Shown here: positions 52,001-61,800 of the stretch, piece by piece
Layout: each line of letters opens with the position of its first letter
Position numbering within the stretch: the first letter of the stretch is position 1
Source: Megachile rotundata
Lineage: Eukaryota > Arthropoda > Insecta > Hymenoptera > Megachilidae
Assembly (NCBI RefSeq): GCF_050947335.1
Contig: NC_134993.1
Location: 13,702,001 to 13,766,000, forward strand
DNA length: 64,000 bases
Direction of reading: 5' to 3'
The notes under the pieces: model-generated
What the model was told of the DNA's origin: nothing
What the model saw: only the letters and a program-made list of their open reading frames with translations
Databases searched by the model: none
Translations under genes and position numbers: made by a program

Positions 52001-54383
52001 ATTTGGGATTTAGGGAATTTTGGGATCTATGAAAATTTGGAATCTAGAGAATTTGGGGATGTAGGGAATTTTGGGATCTAGGGGATTTTGGGATCTATGG
52101 AAATTTGGAATCTAGGGAATCTGGGGAAATTTGGGAATTTTGGGATCTGGGGAATTCGGGGATGTAGGGAATTTAGGAATCCAGGGAATTTGGGGATCTA
52201 GGGAATTTGAGGATGCAGGGAATTTTGGGATCTAGAGAAATTTGGGATTTAGGGAATTTTGGGATCTAGGGGATTTTGGGATCTATGAAAATTTGGAATC
52301 TAGTGAATTTGGGGATCTAGGGAATTTGGGGATGTAGGGAATTTTGAGATTTAGGGAATTTGGGGATCTAGGGGATTTTGGGATCTATGGAAATTTGGAA
52401 TATAGGGAATTTGGAGATCTAGGGAATTTGGGGATCTAGGGAATTTGGGGATGTAGGGAAATTTGGGATTTAGGAAATTTTGGGATCTAGAGAAATTTGG
52501 AATCTAGGGAAATTTGAAATCCAGAATATTTGGGGATCTAGGGAAATTCTGAGTCTGGTGAATTTTTGAGTTTAGAATATAGGATTTTCCCGAAACAAAG
52601 TGCAGTTTGCGAAGCATCTGATAACTGCATTTTTCCCATTTATTGCAATTCCGTTGATTGTATCATTTACGCGCTGAAACGCAATTGAGGTCAAGGTTGT
52701 AATAATCGACGTTCTAATCTTATTACCATTAAGCTCCGTTTCACTTTTATCAGTTTTTTTATTGTATTTGTCGACGATCTGAAATATATTGATAAGTATT
52801 GGCGATATATTTCTTAGAAAAATTTGAGATCTTGTCAGCTCTTTTAATCACTGCTATGATTGTCATAATTAATCTTCTGTAAGTATCTACATGTGCGTCC
52901 TGTTTTCATGTATTCTGTCAAGTAAGAACATTCGATTGTATCATTCGTATCGGTACATCAGAACACTTCTAAACGTCAAATTCAATCAAACCGTATTAAT
53001 TTCGTATTAATAATAAAAACGTTTATATTGTGAAATTTCATAATTTCATTGCTTAATCAGTGCAATCATCCATCGTATCAAAAAGCATTAAATGTATAAT
53101 CAGAAAAAGTACATATTTAGAGTGATACCTGGTTGAAAGTGAATCAATATTTACTCAAAGCAGGTTTTACCGATACAGAATTTATCTAGCAAAATTGAAA
53201 AATGTCAGAGTATAAAATTCTGCACTGTCAGCTTCAAGATTGTCGTATTGGATTATTACTGACAACGCAAACATAAAAACGTCATAGGCTGTTAAGATTA
53301 CAATTTTGCTTCGTAATCCTTGCTTACTATGTAACATCACATAACAAGCCTGTGATTCACTTTATGCAAATAGAGTACATGTGATTACGTTAATTATATG
53401 TTACGCTTCGATTTTAATTTTAATTAGATTTCAGTACACGTGTATAGAGATACTCGATTAGTATAGAGATTTTTACCATAACTGGAATTTCTCTTGTTTA
53501 CGCTTTGTCGCCAGTGTTCAATTATCGTTCAATTAGCACTGTAAATGGACACGAGGTAAATAACGAGTGGCTATTTGTTGGAGATAGGCGTTACAAATAT
53601 TTCAATTTTTCAATGACACAAATACTGAATTTTTCAATTCAATTTTTTAATTATTCAATTTTCCAATTCTTCAATTTTTCAATTTTTCAATTCTTCAATT
53701 CTTCAATTATTCAATTTTTTTACTCTTCAAGTTTTCAATTTTCAATTTTTCAATTCTTCAAATTTTCAATTCAATTATTCAATTTTTTTACTCTTCAAGT
53801 TTCCAATTTTTAATTTTTTAATTCTTCAAATTTTCAATTATACAATTATTCAACTCTTCAATTCAAACATTTCCAACTTACAATTACATTAATTCAAAAC
53901 TTTTGCTTTCCCAAATACGATTTGAAAAATTTCAATATTTGTACGACTATCATAATCCCCATAAAAAACAAAACTCACCTCGACAATAACCAAATCATAC
54001 GGTGGATCCTTGGGCGGGTTGTCAATCAGTTGCTTCAGTTTCGGATATTCCATCAATTTACAGATTTGATCGCCCACCATCCGAGTCAACAGCTCGAAGT
54101 TTTGGTTGTTGAATTCGACAACATGGCTCAACTCCAACTTATTCACCACCGATTCTATAGTTCCCTCCAAAGATATTTCTGTATAATTCGCCGGTGGTTC
54201 TTTCACGGTGAAATGCGTGACTACGTCCACGGTGTGCCCTCGCTCGGCCAAACTAGTTAGCAATCGTTCCCCCATTATCCAATGGCTTCTCCCGTTTAAT
54301 GGAAACAGGCCAAGAATTCGCAAACCTTCCGTCGACTGACCGAATGTCAGCACCGCCGCAAGAACCGTTAAAAGCAGCCTCAT
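48727..54383 (-). CDS. UDP-glycosyltransferase (UGT), complete five-exon gene
   Basis: Membrane-bound family 1 glycosyltransferase that moves a sugar from a UDP-sugar to small lipophilic acceptors, acting in the ER lumen; in insects these serve detoxification, pigment and hormone metabolism. Coding exons in transcript order are 54383-53979, 51672-51256, 50968-50737, 50605-50377 and 49021-48727, all with GT/AG borders and intron phases 0, 0, 1, 2. They sum to 1578 nt, 525 residues plus stop, the usual insect UGT length. Visible features: signal peptide (residues 1-20), the family N-terminal His in GRSHW (H34), the UDP-sugar signature at about 344-387 starting WFPQ, containing ITHGG and ending GDQ, one C-terminal membrane segment (about 478-499), and a basic tail ending KKNK, a KKXX-type ER retrieval signal. 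The start is the ATG before RLLL; an upstream in-frame TTG is not used. Substrate cannot be inferred. Confidence 0.95.
49140..49960. repeat. diverged 15-bp ACGCGT-type array in UGT gene A intron 4
   Basis: Related 15-mers (AATATAACGCGTGGC) with GAGAG(T/C)CGATGCG landmarks at 49322, 49448, 49574 and 49700, giving a 126-bp higher-order unit. It fills most of the 1355-bp intron. A 289-codon frame in the sense of the UGT transcript runs through it, but several other frames are open too. Confidence 0.92.
49961..50376 (-). other. remainder of UGT gene A intron 4
   Basis: Unique AT-rich sequence between the array and the exon 4 donor; nothing recognised. Confidence 0.6.
50377..50605 (-). CDS. UGT gene A exon 4
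   Basis: 229 nt. The split codon A|AG gives Lys352, then HKNTKAFITHGG and the rest of the signature down to GDQHGN, where the Asp-Gln pair contacts the sugar donor in characterised UGTs. It ends in ETYR with the Arg codon split (phase 2) before a GTAAGT donor. Confidence 0.95.
50737..50968 (-). CDS. UGT gene A exon 3
   Basis: 232 nt, residues 275-351 plus one base. It begins DLQKWLDESK and contains FTFGSM, APVRVLMK and LPKNV, all standard landmarks of the UDP-sugar-binding half. It ends WFPQVAVL, the start of the UGT signature. Acceptor GACAG, donor GTACGT, phase 1 at the 3' end. Confidence 0.95.
51256..51672 (-). CDS. UGT gene A exon 2
   Basis: 417 nt, residues 136-274, starting MFLASC after a TTTCAG acceptor and ending KPLPA before a GTAAGT donor (phase 0). 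It carries the middle of the acceptor domain and the typical LLVNSHHSLLGIRP and EVGGLHV segments that precede the sugar-donor domain in insect UGTs. An NAT glycosylation sequon lies in the middle. Confidence 0.95.
51740..52590 (+). repeat. minisatellite in UGT gene A intron 1
   Basis: GGGAATTTTGGGATCTA-type units of about 16-17 bp, G-rich on plus (C-rich in the UGT transcript). A block around GGATCTATGGAAATTTGG recurs at an offset of about 222 bp (51871 and 52093). Confidence 0.92.
52591..53594 (-). other. unique part of UGT gene A intron 1
   Basis: AT-rich, no internal exon or RNA gene recognised. Confidence 0.5.
53595..53880 (+). repeat. simple TTCAATTTT repeat in UGT gene A intron 1
   Basis: Irregular tandem of about 9-10-bp units TTCAATTTT / TTCAATTC close to the exon 1 donor; in the transcript this is A-rich. 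Confidence 0.88.
53979..54383 (-). CDS. UGT gene A exon 1
   Basis: Encodes residues 1-135: signal peptide, then LRILGLFPLNGRSHW with the conserved His34, and an N-glycosylation site NYT at 66-68. It ends after DLVIVE at a GAG|GTGAGT donor (phase 0). In UGTs this acceptor-binding half is the most variable. The last residue, E135, falls where vertebrate UGTs carry the catalytic Asp by my by-eye alignment. Confidence 0.93.
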
Positions 54384-54756
54384 TTTCACTGGCAATATTT
54401 TATCTTCTTCTTATAGGATCCGATTGACATTGATCGAACACGCGATCGATTAACTTCTTCCTCGTGAAACTTTTTACCTTCTCATCCTTCGGTTACCTGC
54501 AGTTTCCTGTAAGGTGAATTGTCTCATTAGTCAGCTTTCAATAGTAGTCGTTTTTTAACGCGTATGTGTTTCTTCTACATTTTTACGTTTAGTTAATTCT
54601 CGAATGCAACGTTGAATAACAACATGATATCTATTTAGAACAGAATGTTTTCTATCGTGCTGTTAAAGACACGTGTTTTGTAAACACACTGATAACACCG
54701 ATAAATGCACATGTTAGTTCAGAAATGCGTGGCTTTCAACATCTGGTTAACTTTGC
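54384..54756 (-). other. presumed 5' leader/promoter region of UGT gene A
   Basis: Unique sequence upstream of the ATG. A donor-like CTGCAG|GTAACC on the minus strand near 54495 could end a separate leader exon; otherwise no core promoter element stands out. Confidence 0.3.
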
Positions 54757-54779
54757 AGTATCTTAAACGTTTAAAATAA
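54757..54779 (+). repeat. 23-bp direct repeat, left copy
   Basis: Begins AGTATCTTAAACGTTTAAAA; a perfect 23-bp copy lies at 55617-55639, on the far side of the minisatellite. Confidence 0.85.
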
Positions 54780-55616
54780 TAGAGAAAATGATCTAGGGAA
54801 TTTTTGAATCTAGAGATTTTTGAAACTAGGGATTTTTCAAATTTACAGTTTTGGGCCTTTAGAGATTTACATACCGGAATTTGGGATCTAGGGATTTTTT
54901 CGAATCTAGGGATCTTTTCACATCTAGGAATTTTTCCCATCTAGAGTTTTGGTTCTTTAGAGATTTTGTATTGAGATTTCGGATCTAGGGATTTTTTTTC
55001 GAATCTAGGGATTTTTTCAAATCTAGGAATTTTTCCCATCTAGAGTTTTGGTTCTTTAGAGATTTATATATTGAGATTTCGGATCTAGGGATTTTTTGTC
55101 GAATTTAGTAATTTTTTCGAATCTAGGGATTTTTTCAAATATAGGAATTTTTCCCATCTAGAGTTTTGGTTCTTTAGAGATTTTGTATTGAGATTTCGGA
55201 TCTAGGGATTTTTTTCAAATTTAGTAATTTTTTCGAATCTAGGGATTTTTTCAAAACTAGGAATTTTTCCATTCTAGAGATTTGGTTCTTTAGAGATTTT
55301 TATATTGAGATTTGGGATCTAGGGATTTTTTTGAATATAGTGATTTTTTCAAATCTAGGAATTTTTCCAATCTAGAGTTTTGGTTCTTTAGAGATTTTTA
55401 TATTGAGATTTGGGATCTAGGAATTTTTTGAATCTAGGAATTTTTTGGGTCTACTGATTTGTAGAATCTAGTAACTTGGATATCTAGAAATTTTTTATGT
55501 AAGGATTTAGGGATATAGTGGTTTGGGTTCTAGGGATTCGAAATCTAGGGTTTTTGGAACTTGAACCTTATGAAACATTAGGATAGCTTGTCTAAATCTT
55601 TTCCCAGTGCTTCTCT
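54780..55616 (+). repeat. minisatellite upstream of UGT gene A, 99/117-bp higher-order unit
   Basis: The landmark GTTTTGGTTC (or variant) lies at 54946, 55045, 55162, 55279 and 55377: spacings 99, 117, 117 and 98 bp, that is units with or without one extra subunit of about 18 bp. G-rich on plus. Consensus closely resembles the array at 63375. Confidence 0.92.
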
Positions 55617-55639
55617 AGTATCTTAAACGTTTAAAATAA
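55617..55639 (+). repeat. 23-bp direct repeat, right copy
   Basis: Perfect partner of 54757-54779, followed by unrelated unique sequence. Confidence 0.85.
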
Positions 55640-57149
55640 CAGTTCAAATATTTATAACCTCACTGTTTCAAGATGTAAGATGCATTGTTCGGCGGAATAA
55701 CGGTTTACATTCGATTCACAAATTGCTCGACAAAAATCATGTAAGTGCACCGATCGCGGAATGCCGACTGATTCGGTAGAACCGGTTCCCGATATAATTA
55801 CGTATATTCCAACACGTGATTAGATTAGATTAAATTCGCGATATCGTCCTTTTTCTCCGAATGTTAAAATATCTTTTAACGTATGAGTATTCTCTGCAAC
55901 AGATTATCAATTATCTATTTTCATTTATCGTTAATAGTCGCTTACGAGAATTGATCTTTTCAAAATAACCATAAAGAACATACTCACGTGTTTTCAACAG
56001 ATAACACCGAACCGTTATCGTTTCTGAATTTCTCAACGTGTACGTATGTCGTTATGTAAAGCACATCACTCTGAAATGACCGTCAGTGCTGCGTCCGTGA
56101 AAGACCGACGAGGACTGGTTGATGAATCTGCCTTGCAGGTTCAGTCTGCTACGCAGTCCAAGGCGGTTTGGTTATTCGTGCTGTGGTGTGGGTTCGAATT
56201 AACCGGTGATGCAATACTTTTTTTGTAACGGTCACTTCTTCGGAAGTTTCGTCCGCAGGTGCACTCGATACATTTCACACACGATTTCTCATGTACAGAT
56301 AATTCCCAATACACAAACTTGCATATAATTCAATATACAACAGGTATATTAATCCTTACGATGCGCTTTCCATGCTTTAAATCTTTCTGTCAGACTTAGT
56401 ATTTTTTTACATTGTTTGATTCTATATGCAACTTAAAATTTGAACACAATTTCAAATTTATGTATACGCATCGATGCTAAAATATCATCGATAAAATGAT
56501 AGAAATTTGTGTAAATTCTGTATCGGCGTACTATGCCAATATTGCAATTGACCAAATAAAATCGATCGTCGTTTTGATGGACAGTGTAGCGACAATAAAA
56601 CGCGCCCCGACAAAATCAAATTCAACTCGGAATTCCGTCGATATCGAAAATTGACAGGATCGAGCTTAGCAGGAAATTCTTTGTCGCCTTATATTTCGTA
56701 TCTTTTTTGTTTCCCGACGTCGCGTTTCGGAACTCGACATCGATGTTCGCGAAAGCAATTTTTGCTCGGAGCAATTTGTCCGGATTTCACTTCGTTCAGA
56801 AGTCTTTTTCTCGGATTCGTAGCCACGTTTTCCTGTCCCAGATTCCGCGCCACGGCTCCGAATGCTGATTGATGGATCGACGTCGGCGCGATCTTATGAT
56901 CGCTTGATCGCTTCCGAACGATTTGCACTCTCGATTCTCGATTTCATCGCTCGAGAACATCAATTTCAAACGAGATCCATCTTTCTGCCGGATAATTCGA
57001 ACATGTTGCGGTAACGCAATCTTTCTAATGACCTTTCAGCGGTTTCCGCTTTGCTTTGATATGTTTTTACTATGCACGCTTCCGTTTATAACGATATACG
57101 TTGCGTTGTATTCATCCTAGGAACATAGGAATATATTCACATACATTCG
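55640..57149. other. unique sequence between the two UGT genes
   Basis: No exon recognised. A 60-codon frame at 56046 and overlapping frames near 56650-56930 look incidental. This interval should hold the promoter of UGT gene A if its leader is spliced. Confidence 0.4.
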
Positions 57150-57800
57150 TTAAAGATCTAGGGATATTTTGGGATCTAGGGACTTTTTGGGGGTGTAGGA
57201 ATATTTTGGGACCAAGGTGGATTTTGGGCTCTAATGATATTGGAAATTTATGGATATTTTGGGATCTAGGGATATTTTGGAATCTAGGGACTTTTGGGGG
57301 TTTTAGGAATATTTTCGGACCAAGGCGGATATTGGGCTCTAATGATATTTGAAATTTATGGATATTTTGGGATCTAGGGATATTTTGGAATCTAGGGATA
57401 TTTTTGGATCTAGGGATATTTGGGGACATGGAGATATTTTGGGTTCTTGTGACATCGCGAATGTAGGAATATTCTGAATCTAGGAATATTTTGGGATCTA
57501 GGGATATTTTGGGGTCTGGGGATATTTTGGAATCTAGGGATATTTTGGGACCTGGAGATATTTTGGGTTCTAGTGACATCGCGAATCTAGGAATATTCCG
57601 AATCTAGGGATATTTTGGGATCTGGGGATATTTTGAATCTAGAAATATAGGAACGTGGAATGTGGAGAACTAGGGACATGGTCTAGGGATCTAGAGAAGT
57701 AGGTGTCCAGTGATCTAGGATTCCAGGGAATTAGTGTTCTAAAAATCGGAGATCTATGCACCAAGAGTCTAGCAACCTAGGGACCTAAAAATCTCAGATA
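57150..57800 (+). repeat. minisatellite GATCTAGGGATATTTTGG, 18-bp unit
   Basis: 18-bp units, G-rich on plus. A block with ACCAAGG(T/C)GGAT landmarks at 57211 and 57319 is duplicated at an offset of 108 bp (6 units). A 155-codon minus frame is open for the same reason as in other arrays. Confidence 0.93.
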
Positions 57801-58405
57801 ATCCTAGATTTGGGAATAAAAGAAGGAATCAAGTTAATTCTTAATTTCCTACAATTTGTTTAAATTTAAAATGTCTATTTGATATCTATTTTGGTACTTC
57901 ACACTGATGTGTATTTTGACTTCACTTTTATCAAAGCAAAATGTCAGAATTTGTGAGGAATAACGAATTAACATAAACCGTTAATTAACTGACTGATATT
58001 CCAGTTTTTATTAGAGAGAATCTGGTCATGGAGAAATATTATTGTACATTAATCGCACGTGTTATCACATGAAATGTAACAGCGATCGATTATGGAATGA
58101 CCGTAACAGGTGTGCACGCGTCAAACTACAAAAAGCATAACGATTTCGAATCGGTGTAACGGATATTACAGCTTATTGCGATTATCGAATGATAATTCGA
58201 TTACTGAACGCGAATTAATACCATATACAATAACTATTACGGAACTATAACCATGTTATGTCGTAATCTAAAATCGTCGTAATTTTCGTTTACCCTGTAC
58301 AAATAACATTTAGTGCATGATCGACCATAGTACGTGATTTGACATTTCGAACGACATCGATGAATATTTTTCTAAAGTACATTGAAATGTCAAGTGCACG
58401 ATTGT
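57801..58405. other. unique sequence 3' of UGT gene B
   Basis: AT-rich, nothing recognised apart from the poly(A) signal at its right end. Confidence 0.45.
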
Positions 58406-58411
58406 TTTATT
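58406..58411 (-). terminator. candidate poly(A) signal of UGT gene B
   Basis: AATAAA on the minus strand 44 bp beyond the gene B stop codon, in unique sequence. It would give a short 3' UTR, plausible for insect genes. Confidence 0.45.
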
Positions 58412-58454
58412 CGCTATATTGACTATTTCCCGATCCGAATTCATATTGGATCAG

Positions 58455-58734
58455 TTACGAAACCTTTTTCTTGTGCGCCGCACTGTCGTTCGCGTTGACC
58501 AACTGAAATACGAATCGCACTACGACCGTCAACGCGTACAACGAAATTAACAGAGCGACTAACAGGAAGGCGTAAACGTCTAGCAGTTCCCTTTGCCACC
58601 ATGCTAGGTCGACTGCGGGTGATCTTAGCGCGTCGGCACCGTGTTTCGCGATGTACTCGACCCAATAAACTGCTGTCTCCGAGGCGTTCAGTGGTCTGTC
58701 CAGGAACCTTTCTGACAGCTTCTTCGCTGCGTTC
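58455..58734 (-). CDS. UGT gene B exon 5
   Basis: 280 nt after a TTTTGCAG acceptor. It encodes NAAKKLSERF, ETAVYWVEYIAKHG, the WWQRELLDVYAF segment, a membrane helix and a tail ending KKKVS. TAA stop at 58457-58455. Confidence 0.94.
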
Positions 58735-60898
58735 CTGCAAAATTGAACATCACTCGTGACGGAATAAAAAATTTATTAAATTATCTATGTAGACTAAATT
58801 TTGATGAAACTGGGAGTGAGAGAAAATTAAGGCCGAACGACGATTTTAATGAATTTGGTAATCCAGGGATTTGGGAATATAGGGATTTGGTAATCTAGAG
58901 ATTTGGGAATCTAGGGATTTGGGAATTTAGGGAAATTGGGAATCTAGGGATTCGGTGATCTAGAGATTTGGGAATCTAGGGATTTGGTGATCTAGGGATT
59001 TGGGAATCTCGGGATTTGGGAATCTAGGGATTTGAGAATTTAGGGAAATTGGGAATCTAGGGATTCGGTGATCTAGAGATTTGGTAATCTAGAGATTTGG
59101 GAATCTAGGGATTTGGGAATCTAGGGATTTGGTGATCTAGGGATTCGGGAATCTAGGGAATTTGGGAATCTAGAGATTTGGGAATCTAGGGATTTGGGAA
59201 TCTAGGGATTTGGTGATCTAGGGATTTGGGTATCTCGGGAAATTGGGAATCTAGGGATTTGGTGATCTAGGGATTTGGGAATCTCGGGAAATTGGGAATC
59301 TAGGGAATTGGGAATCTAGGGATTCGGCGATCTAGGGATTTGGGAATCTAGGAATTCGGTGATCTAGGGATCTTGGGGATCTAGGGATTCGGTGATCCAG
59401 GGATTCGGGAATCTAGGGATTCGGCGATCTAGGGATTTGGAAATCTAGGGATTTGGAAATCTAGGGATTTGGTGATCTAGGGATTTGGGAATCTAGGAAT
59501 TCGGTGATCTAGGGATCTTGGGGATCTAGGGAATTTGGGAATCTAGAGATTCGGCGATCTAGGGATTTGGAAATCTAGGGATTTAGGGATCTAGGGATCT
59601 TGGGGATCTAGGGAATTTGGGAATCTAGGGAATTTGAAACGTAGGGATTTGGGAAATTAAGGCCGAACGACGATTTTAATGAATGAACAAATGACAAAAC
59701 TTCCGTAAGTCTCGAATCGAGTTATCGAGATAAAATAGTGAAAGTGCCTGTCAGAAGGGTTCGGAAGTAATTTTAAGCCGATCGACAATGTACCTGTATT
59801 TCGGATCGTTTAAGACAGCGTTCAGAGCCTCATCCATTCTCTCCTCCGTTAAAGTGTCCAGATTTAATCCTATCGTGATGTTCTTCACCGTGCCGACGTC
59901 GATGTTGATAAATTGATCGGCAAACAATGGTATACCAATCATGGGGACACCGTAGTGAATAGCTTCTTGGGTGCCCATCAACCCACCGTGAGTGATGAAC
60001 GCCTTAATATTGGGGTGCTCTAATAACAATACGAGTTTTATCGTCAAATTAATATCACAATTAGTCTTTATAGCCATTCTTTACCGCGTGCTTAATTAAA
60101 TCGAATCTTGATTCTAAGGCAAACTTACTGAGAACTTTAACTTGCGGAATCCAAGATAAAGTATGAACGTTTTTCGGCAGACCCGGAGGAAGTTCCTCCG
60201 ACTTCGCTATTTTCATTAGAACACGAACGGGTGCTATCTTTCCCAGTGAACTGTAGAATATTTTAAGGTACTTGGCCGGGAAGGATTCGATTTTCACCAT
60301 CGAACCGAACGAGAAGTAAATAAATCCGTCCTTGCTCTCGTTCATCCACTTTTCCAGACTCTGAAAACAGACATCATTCAAAAATATTCCTACATAGACA
60401 ATTTCTCCGGTTCTCGTAAACTTTTCCGATAATTAACGAACGACTATTCGCGCGACTACGTAAAGACAAGATAATTACCGGAGGTAACTCAACTCCTTCC
60501 TCCTGCACGTGAAGTCCTCCAACTTCGATCAGTGCCGGTGTCGATGGTCTAATACCGTTCCAGGACGAGTGAGAATTCACTAGAATCATCGCCAACTTTT
60601 TTTCCAGCTCTCTGATATCCGGTAAATCTGGACTCACGTATTTTCTTATCATCTCGGTTTGTATGCTCGATGCTTGACGGAACACGTGTACGTTGTACTT
60701 GTGGTGCAAGAAGTTGTACAATCTTTGGAAGAAGTTCATGTTCTCCATGTAGCTGAGCAAAATGTTCGGCGCGAACGCGAGGTTTTCGGGATTCGCGATG
60801 TATTCGTAGGCCCATGGATACAGCGCTGAGGAACTGACTCCTATTATTGGGACATTTAGCACGTGACCCACGGCCGCGAAACAGTGTGCACCAAATAT
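58455..60898 (-). CDS. UDP-glycosyltransferase, exons 2-5 (5' end outside window)
   Basis: Second UGT, same strand and same intron phases (0, 1, 2 between its visible exons) as the complete UGT about 4 kb to its left. Exons in transcript order: 60898-60479, 60360-60129, 60019-59794 and 58734-58455, 1158 nt, 385 residues plus stop. It shows FSFGSM, WIPQVKVLKHPNIKAF, ITHGG, a signature ending ADQ, a C-terminal membrane helix and a tail ending KKVS (KKXX-type ER retrieval). Exon 1, with the signal peptide and catalytic His, is not found between 60899 and 64000, so intron 1 exceeds 3.1 kb. By eye clearly paralogous to but well diverged from gene A, so this is an established tandem duplication. 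Confidence 0.93.
58824..58854 (+). repeat. 31-bp direct repeat, left copy, in UGT gene B intron 4
   Basis: Runs from AAATTAAGGCCGAACGACGA to TTTTAATGAAT; perfect copy at 59654-59684 on the other side of the array. Confidence 0.92.
58855..59653 (+). repeat. 16-bp minisatellite GAATCTAGGGATTTGG in UGT gene B intron 4
   Basis: Regular 16-bp units with GGTGATCTAGGGATTC and GGATCTTGG variants. G-rich on plus; many stretches fit GGG-N4-GGG-N6-GGG-N4-GGG. It makes up most of the 1059-bp intron. Confidence 0.95.
59654..59684 (+). repeat. 31-bp direct repeat, right copy
   Basis: Perfect partner of 58824-58854, followed by unique intron sequence. Confidence 0.92.
59794..60019 (-). CDS. UGT gene B exon 4
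   Basis: 226 nt, one codon shorter than gene A exon 4. It carries HPNIKAFITHGG and the remainder of the UDP-sugar signature ending FADQFIN, then NDPKYR with the Arg codon split at AG|GTACAT (phase 2). Confidence 0.94.
60129..60360 (-). CDS. UGT gene B exon 3
   Basis: 232 nt, the same length as gene A exon 3. It begins SLEKWMNESKDGFIYFSFGS and ends IPQVKVL plus one base before a GTAAGT donor. The acceptor is GTTTTCAG. Confidence 0.94.
60479..60898 (-). CDS. UGT gene B exon 2
   Basis: 420 nt (140 codons), phase 0 at both ends, starting IFGAHCF after a TTCGCAG acceptor and ending ELPP before a GTAATT donor. It contains LNVPIIGVSSS, ILVNSHSSWNGIRPSTP and EVGGLHV, matching exon 2 of gene A in position and length (417 nt there). 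Confidence 0.93.
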
Positions 60899-60964
60899 CT
60901 GCGAAGCATTAAATGGGTAAATTAAATATTTAATGGGCCAGTTTGAATTATTTAGTTTGGACAC

Positions 60965-61800
60965 TTTTGGAATTTTAGAACTTTGAGACGTGGAATTTTG
61001 GAATTTGGGGAATTTTGAAATTTGCGGAATTTTGAATTTGGGGAATTTTTGAATTTGGGGAATTTTGGAATTTGGGATTTTTGGAATTTGGGGGATTTTG
61101 GAATTTGGGGAATTTTGGATTTGGGGAATTTTGGATTTGGGGGATTTTGGATTTGGGGAATTTTGGATTTGGGGGATTTTGGAATTTGGAGAATTTTGGA
61201 ATTTAGGGAATTTTGGAATTTGGGGGATTTTGGAATTTTAAGAATTTTGGAATTTGGGGAATTTTGAAATTTGGGGGATTTTGGATTTGGGGAATTTTGG
61301 ATTTGGGGGATTTTGGAATTTGGGGAATTTTGGATTTGGGGGATTTTGGAATTTGGGGGATTTGGGATTTGGGAAATTTTGGATTTGGAGAATTTTGGAA
61401 TTTAGGGAATTTTGGAATTTGGGGGATTTTGGAATTTTGAGAATTTTGGAATTTGGGGAATTTTGGATTTGGAAAATTTTGGAATTTAGGGAATTTTGGA
61501 ATTTGGGGGATTTTGGAATTTTGAGAATTTTGGAATTTGGGGGATTTTGGAATTTTGAGAATTTTGGAATTTGGGGAATTTTGGATTTGGAGAATTTTGG
61601 AATTTAGGGAATTTTGGTATTTGGGGGATTTTGGAATTTTGAGAATTTTGGAATTTGGGAATTTGAAATTTGGGGAATTTTGGATTTGGGGAATTTTGGA
61701 ATTTGGGGGATTTTTGAATTTGGAAATTCTGGAATTTGGAAATTTTTGAATTTTGGAAATTTTTGAAATTTTTTAAATCTACTGAATTTGGATTTCTAGA
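60965..61800 (+). repeat. minisatellite GGGGAATTTTGGATTTG in UGT gene B intron 1
   Basis: Units of 16-17 bp (GGGGAATTTTGGAATTT and GGGGGATTTTGGATTTG), G-rich on plus, starting about 65 bp from the exon 2 acceptor. Open plus frames of 70-117 codons are incidental. Confidence 0.94.

Noticed and set aside
53979..54383. Loss of UGT catalytic acid in gene A
   Set aside because: A Ser follows where some insect UGTs have Asp-Cys, but by-eye alignment to vertebrate UGTs places E135 at the catalytic Asp, and the family is variable here; not enough to claim inactivity.
56046..56228. Possible tRNA-like T-arm (GGGTTCGAATTAACC near 56190)
   Set aside because: No matching acceptor, D or anticodon arms could be folded around it.
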